The notes under the pieces were generated by a model that had not been told where the DNA came from, searched no databases, and saw nothing but the letters and a program-made list of their open reading frames with translations. Positions 4,877 to 8,241 of a DNA stretch of 8,241 bases are shown here, in pieces (position 1 is the stretch's first letter; each line of letters opens with the position of its first letter). The DNA is taken from contig JAADGX010000320.1 in NCBI GenBank assembly GCA_013152135.1, forward strand, positions 1 through 8,241, in the 5' to 3' direction. This DNA is from Chlorobiota bacterium (GTDB taxonomy: Bacteria > Bacteroidota > Ignavibacteria > SZUA-365 > JAADGX01). The translations under genes were made by a program, and so were the position numbers.

Positions 4877-6505
4877 ATGGCATTTCTCGTAACAGCACGA
4901 AAATATCGTCCCCAGCGTTTCAGCGACGTCGTTGGGCAGGAGCATATCATCAAGACGCTGGTGAATGCGATTCGATCCAATCGCATCGCCCACGCCTACT
5001 TGTTCTGTGGCCCGCGGGGAATCGGGAAGACGACAACAGCACGGCTTTTCGCCAAGGCAATCAATTGTCCGGACGTTCGTGAAGCCGAGCCGTGCAACAC
5101 CTGCGACACGTGTCTCCAGATTTCGGAGGGGCGCCATATCGACGTCCTGGAGATCGACGGAGCGTCGAACCGGGGGGTGGGCGAGATCAGGAACCTGCGC
5201 GAGGGCGTGCATTACGTTCCCACGAGCGCCAAAAACAAGGTGTACATCATCGATGAAGTGCACATGCTCACCCCGGAAGCGTTCAACGCGCTGTTGAAGA
5301 CCTTGGAGGAACCGCCTCCCCACGTGATCTTCATTCTCGCCACGACCGAGCCGCACAAGCTGCCTCCGACAATCATGTCGCGGTGTCAGCGGTTCGATTT
5401 TCGGCGGATGCGCGTGGATGAAATCGTGTCGCAATTGCAGCACATTGCCGGGCAGGACGGGATCACGGCCGAGGAAGACGCGCTGGTTACCATCGCCAGG
5501 AAGGCGGATGGCTCCATGCGCGACGCACAGAGCATCTTCGACCAGGTCGTCTCGTTCAGCGAAGAAGGCATCACCAGCGTTGCCGTACGCGACGTGCTGC
5601 ACCTGGTCGATCGGGAGTACTTCTTCCGATTAACCAATCTTATAAAGGAAAAGGATACCAGAGGTGGATTCACATTCGTTGAGGATGTGGTGAGCAGTGG
5701 ATATGACATACAGGAATTTCTGGTTGGCGTGGAAGAACACTTGCGGAATCTTTTCGTGGCCCGCAGCACGGGTGAGACACGCTTGATTGAAACCGGTGAA
5801 CAAGAACGGGAGCGATACCGGCAGGAAGCGCCGAACTTTCCGGAAAGCGATCTCCTCCGACTGATCAACATCGTTTCGGATGCCAAGCAATCCGTTCGGT
5901 TCTCCGGCCAGCAGCGGATCGTGTTTGAAATCGCGGTGATGAAAATGATTAAAATGACCAGCACCGTGGAGCTTCACGATCTCATCAAAAAACTGGATTC
6001 ATCACCGGATTCAGCATCCGCGGATCATTCCCGGCGTGGTTCGGGCAGTGATACGGGATCACCATCCTTGTTCAACAAGATCACGGAACCGGGCAAGGGG
6101 GAATATGCTCCATCGAAGCAGGCCTCGTTTCCCGCTTCGGCTTCGATGCAGGGCAGTGGTGAACCGGTCCCGGGAAACATCGCGGAACGATGGGCGCAGT
6201 TCGCAAAGAATGTCCAGTCGAAACGCACCCTCGGGTTGAATCTCGGACTGTGCAAGCCGGTCACCGTGAAAGGCGACAATCTGAATATCGCCTGCAACGA
6301 TGAATTCTGCATGCAACAACTGAGTCAGGAATACGAGCTTATCCGGAAGCAATTCCAGGACTATTTCGGTATAAGACTGATTCCACGTTTCCATGTTTCC
6401 ACGGACACTCGCCAAAGCGCTGCCACACTCTCATCCTCATCCGATCCGCCGCATCCAATCGTGAAAACGATTATTGACGAACTCGACGCCGAGTTGCTTC
6501 CATAA
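4877..6505 (+). CDS. dnaX: DNA polymerase III subunit tau/gamma
   Basis: The 542-residue motor subunit of the clamp loader, which uses ATP to load the beta sliding clamp and ties the loader to the replicative polymerase and helicase. It begins with the canonical MAFLVTARKYRPQRFSDVVGQ-type N-terminus. AAA+ motifs are all intact: Walker A GPRGIGKT (45-52), a zinc knuckle with C64, C73, C76 and C79, Walker B DEVH (126-129), sensor 1 LATTEP (154-159), the SRC motif with arginine finger R169 (168-170), and sensor 2 GSMRDA with R215. The collar domain III runs to about 372, followed by a Ser/Pro/Gly-rich linker (373-433) and a tau-type C-terminal domain (434-542). Length is close to Bacillus and Thermus tau. 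An A6 run encodes K371-K372 exactly where a shorter gamma form would end. It is transcribed away from the envelope operon. The usual ybaB-recR neighbours are absent immediately downstream. Confidence 0.97.
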   Translation: MAFLVTARKYRPQRFSDVVGQEHIIKTLVNAIRSNRIAHAYLFCGPRGIGKTTTARLFAKAINCPDVREAEPCNTCDTCLQISEGRHIDVLEIDGASNRGVGEIRNLREGVHYVPTSAKNKVYIIDEVHMLTPEAFNALLKTLEEPPPHVIFILATTEPHKLPPTIMSRCQRFDFRRMRVDEIVSQLQHIAGQDGITAEEDALVTIARKADGSMRDAQSIFDQVVSFSEEGITSVAVRDVLHLVDREYFFRLTNLIKEKDTRGGFTFVEDVVSSGYDIQEFLVGVEEHLRNLFVARSTGETRLIETGEQERERYRQEAPNFPESDLLRLINIVSDAKQSVRFSGQQRIVFEIAVMKMIKMTSTVELHDLIKKLDSSPDSASADHSRRGSGSDTGSPSLFNKITEPGKGEYAPSKQASFPASASMQGSGEPVPGNIAERWAQFAKNVQSKRTLGLNLGLCKPVTVKGDNLNIACNDEFCMQQLSQEYELIRKQFQDYFGIRLIPRFHVSTDTRQSAATLSSSSDPPHPIVKTIIDELDAELLP

Positions 6506-6554
6506 CTGCATACACGGCGCACTACGTTTTTCTTAAGACTTACTGTCAAGAGCT
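6506..6554 (+). other. Short dnaX/HerA-like intergenic spacer
   Basis: A 49-bp spacer. I see no hairpin-plus-T-run terminator and no good promoter in it, so the downstream gene is probably co-transcribed with dnaX. The only ribosome-binding candidate for the ATG at 6555 is a weak AAGAG a few bases upstream. Confidence 0.5.
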
Positions 6555-8241
6555 ATGTTTGAAAAAAAGGTAAAAGCCATCGTGGGCGATATTTCCAAGA
6601 ACGCCCAAACCAAGTTCCAATGCCGTATATCCGTCGAAACGACGGTCGAGGAGATCGGCCTGATACAGGCGGGCACCCTCATCGCGGCGGAGAACATTTT
6701 CCATCACTCGAAGAGTCCGCGCTACTGCATCCTGCAGGTTATCTCCTCCTTTCCGGAAAACCAGGCACGGCGGAGCGCAGGCAAGATTCAACTCACCTGC
6801 CAGAGCGCGCCCCTCGGTATCGAGCTTTGCATCGAGAAGCCACGTTTGAAAACCCCGGTCGTCGAGGTTAAAGCCGCCGATACGGTACCGTTGTTCGAGG
6901 CGGAGGCGTTTGTACTCGACAGCGACATGACGCGGACCATCCTGCACCATCTCGCCCCGGAAAGCCGGAGCAAGGAAAACGGATCCCGGATCGACATCGG
7001 GACGTGTGCCACGAACCCGGATGTGAACATCGGCGTTGACGCGATGTCGCTCATCCGCGGCAACGTGGCCATCGTATCCGCCAAGCCGCGGGCGCGCACG
7101 ACCATCACCAATACCCTCGTCCACGCCTTGCTCAAAGGCGCGGAACATCCCGTTCACATCGTGTATTGCGACGTGAACTATGCGGGCACGCTCTCGCTTG
7201 CGCATGAATTCGGCGAAAACGATTACTCCATGCTGCTCTGTTTGAACGACCGCTTTCTCCCGTCCTCCGTCTTCGGCGCGTTGCGCAACCCGTCGGACCG
7301 GCAGACGTTCAAACGGGCGGTATTCGATTACCTGGACATGATGATCCTTCCCAGCATCCTGGAAAGCAGGCGCCGAGATTTCACGTATCCTCTTGCCAAC
7401 GCCTTGAAGAAAAACCGGGTCAGCGTGTATCGACCGCACGAGCCGACGGTCAACGAGTTCATCAATGAAATCAGGGTCGATCTTGTTGACGGCCTGGACG
7501 AAGACGGTGTCACGATCGTGACCGAACTGATGAATGGTATCGCCAACCATTTCCAGGGTGAACGATTCAACGAGCGCAACGTCTCCGATATCGTGGACAT
7601 GATCGACGAAACCAGTCACGACGTGAAATCGCAGCCCGTCCGGCGTACCCTTCTGGATTTGCGCAACGAGATCCAGACGCAGTTCGAATCCATATCCAAG
7701 GATATTCCCGCCTCTGCGCGCGTCACGGTCGAGGACATGGTTAAACGTCTCAATAACGAGCATCATTCAAGCCTGACCATCGCCCAGGGACAACGGGGGA
7801 CGGATATCCTGCGTTTCGTGAGCACCATCCTGCAGCGATTGACCGAGGAACGCCTCCGCCATTTGAAAACCCGCACGCCGGTGTTGTTCATCTTCAACAA
7901 CGCCGACGAATTTCTCACCCGCAACGGCGGGGCGCACGGAGAAGCAGGAACGGAGCGCTTCGTGGATATTTTGAATACCATGCTTACGGCAGGCCGCCGG
8001 CACGGCATCGGGTTCGCCCTGACGGTCGAGGATTCAGCCTCGCTCGATTTGTACCTCGCCCGAAAGATCCAGGCGTATTTCATCGGGCCCATTCGATTCG
8101 TCGATGACCTCCAGCAACTGGAGAAATTGTTGAACGTCTCCCAGGATTTGATCCAGGACGCGGTGACGTTCGAAGATGGTTATTGCCTCTACACCAACTC
8201 CGAGAGCCCGTACCAACGGCGGGTGCCGCTTCACGTGACAT
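6555..8241 (+). CDS. HerA/FtsK-superfamily-like protein with degenerate ATPase motifs (cut by right edge)
   Basis: An open frame of 562 codons with no stop before the window ends. The layout follows HerA-type hexameric DNA translocases: an N-terminal region (about 3-110) with HAS-barrel-like character, a lead-in with IGT at 148-150 and LIRGNVAIV at 166-174, the ATPase core, a long helical insertion (about 230-430), a Walker B-type strand, then AGRRHGIGFALT (479-490) and IGP before a C-terminal strand region. Aligned to HerA, Walker A reads SAKPRART (175-182): the catalytic lysine is R181 and its preceding glycine is A180. Walker B reads VLFIFNNADEFL (443-454), with N448-N449 in place of the acidic pair. 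The sensor-like TQRPS segment reads TVEDS (490-494). ATP hydrolysis is therefore unlikely; a structural partner of an active translocase is one idea. The superfamily call is from pattern recognition, not a search. Confidence 0.72.
   Translation, partial: MFEKKVKAIVGDISKNAQTKFQCRISVETTVEEIGLIQAGTLIAAENIFHHSKSPRYCILQVISSFPENQARRSAGKIQLTCQSAPLGIELCIEKPRLKTPVVEVKAADTVPLFEAEAFVLDSDMTRTILHHLAPESRSKENGSRIDIGTCATNPDVNIGVDAMSLIRGNVAIVSAKPRARTTITNTLVHALLKGAEHPVHIVYCDVNYAGTLSLAHEFGENDYSMLLCLNDRFLPSSVFGALRNPSDRQTFKRAVFDYLDMMILPSILESRRRDFTYPLANALKKNRVSVYRPHEPTVNEFINEIRVDLVDGLDEDGVTIVTELMNGIANHFQGERFNERNVSDIVDMIDETSHDVKSQPVRRTLLDLRNEIQTQFESISKDIPASARVTVEDMVKRLNNEHHSSLTIAQGQRGTDILRFVSTILQRLTEERLRHLKTRTPVLFIFNNADEFLTRNGGAHGEAGTERFVDILNTMLTAGRRHGIGFALTVEDSASLDLYLARKIQAYFIGPIRFVDDLQQLEKLLNVSQDLIQDAVTFEDGYCLYTNSESPYQRRVPLHVT

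Noticed and set aside
4853..5602. A 249-codon minus-strand frame opposite dnaX
   Set aside because: It covers the strongly conserved AAA+ domain of dnaX in antisense, and its translation is rich in His/Arg/Asp without a recognisable domain.
6546..7766. A 406-codon open frame on the minus strand opposite the HerA-like gene
   Set aside because: It lies entirely antisense to a longer plus-strand frame with recognisable fold order; its translation shows no family motif, and it has no plausible ribosome-binding site. It is a shadow of codon bias.
6555..8241. Reading the HerA-like gene as a pseudogene
   Set aside because: The frame is open for 562 codons with uniform codon use and all expected secondary-structure blocks; only the nucleotide-binding signature positions are changed, which does not look like random decay.

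Overview
The window looks like chromosome from a Gram-negative bacterium. It carries a heptosyltransferase-type glycosyltransferase, a DUF3108 envelope protein and a complete DnaX, with moderate GC and tightly packed genes. I cannot place the phylum. The gene mix (DUF3108, a bacterial deoxyhypusine-synthase-like protein, an unusual neighbour for dnaX) would suit an uncultured or deep-branching lineage, but that is inference. I saw no RNA genes, insertion sequences, phage genes, CRISPR arrays or convincing intrinsic terminators.

Left part (1-4703, all minus strand, so read from right to left). A first cluster has a membrane-anchored TPR protein, a GT9 glycosyltransferase and a DUF3108 protein. 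The stop of each gene touches or nearly touches the start of the next (TAATG junction at 4096-4100; stop and start cluster at 3080-3088), so this is an envelope-related operon. After a 113-bp gap with a 7-bp inverted repeat comes a second cluster: a deoxyhypusine-synthase-like protein, a CPBP intramembrane protease (ATGA junction at 1173-1176) and a zinc-ribbon protein that runs off the left edge (17-bp overlap with the protease gene). The two clusters may be one transcript or two.

Divergent control region (4704-4876). This AT-rich spacer separates the minus-strand operon from dnaX. It holds a TTGACA-type promoter candidate for dnaX, a small hairpin over the dnaX ribosome-binding site, and three related TACAAA/TTTGTA half-sites that look like an operator.

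Right part (4877-8241, plus strand). A complete dnaX (DNA polymerase III tau/gamma) has all clamp-loader motifs intact. It is followed 49 bp later by a large open reading frame that is cut by the right edge. That protein has the layout of a HerA/FtsK-superfamily DNA translocase: a HAS-barrel-like N-terminus, an ATPase core with a helical insertion, and a C-terminal strand region. All the ATPase signature positions I can align are replaced: Walker A reads SAKPRART and the Walker B acidic pair reads NN. I read it as a HerA-like pseudo-ATPase, possibly a partner of an active translocase encoded beyond the window. It is the most unusual item here.

Together the window joins an envelope/lipopolysaccharide module, a poorly understood DHS-like/CPBP/zinc-ribbon module and a DNA replication/translocation module.
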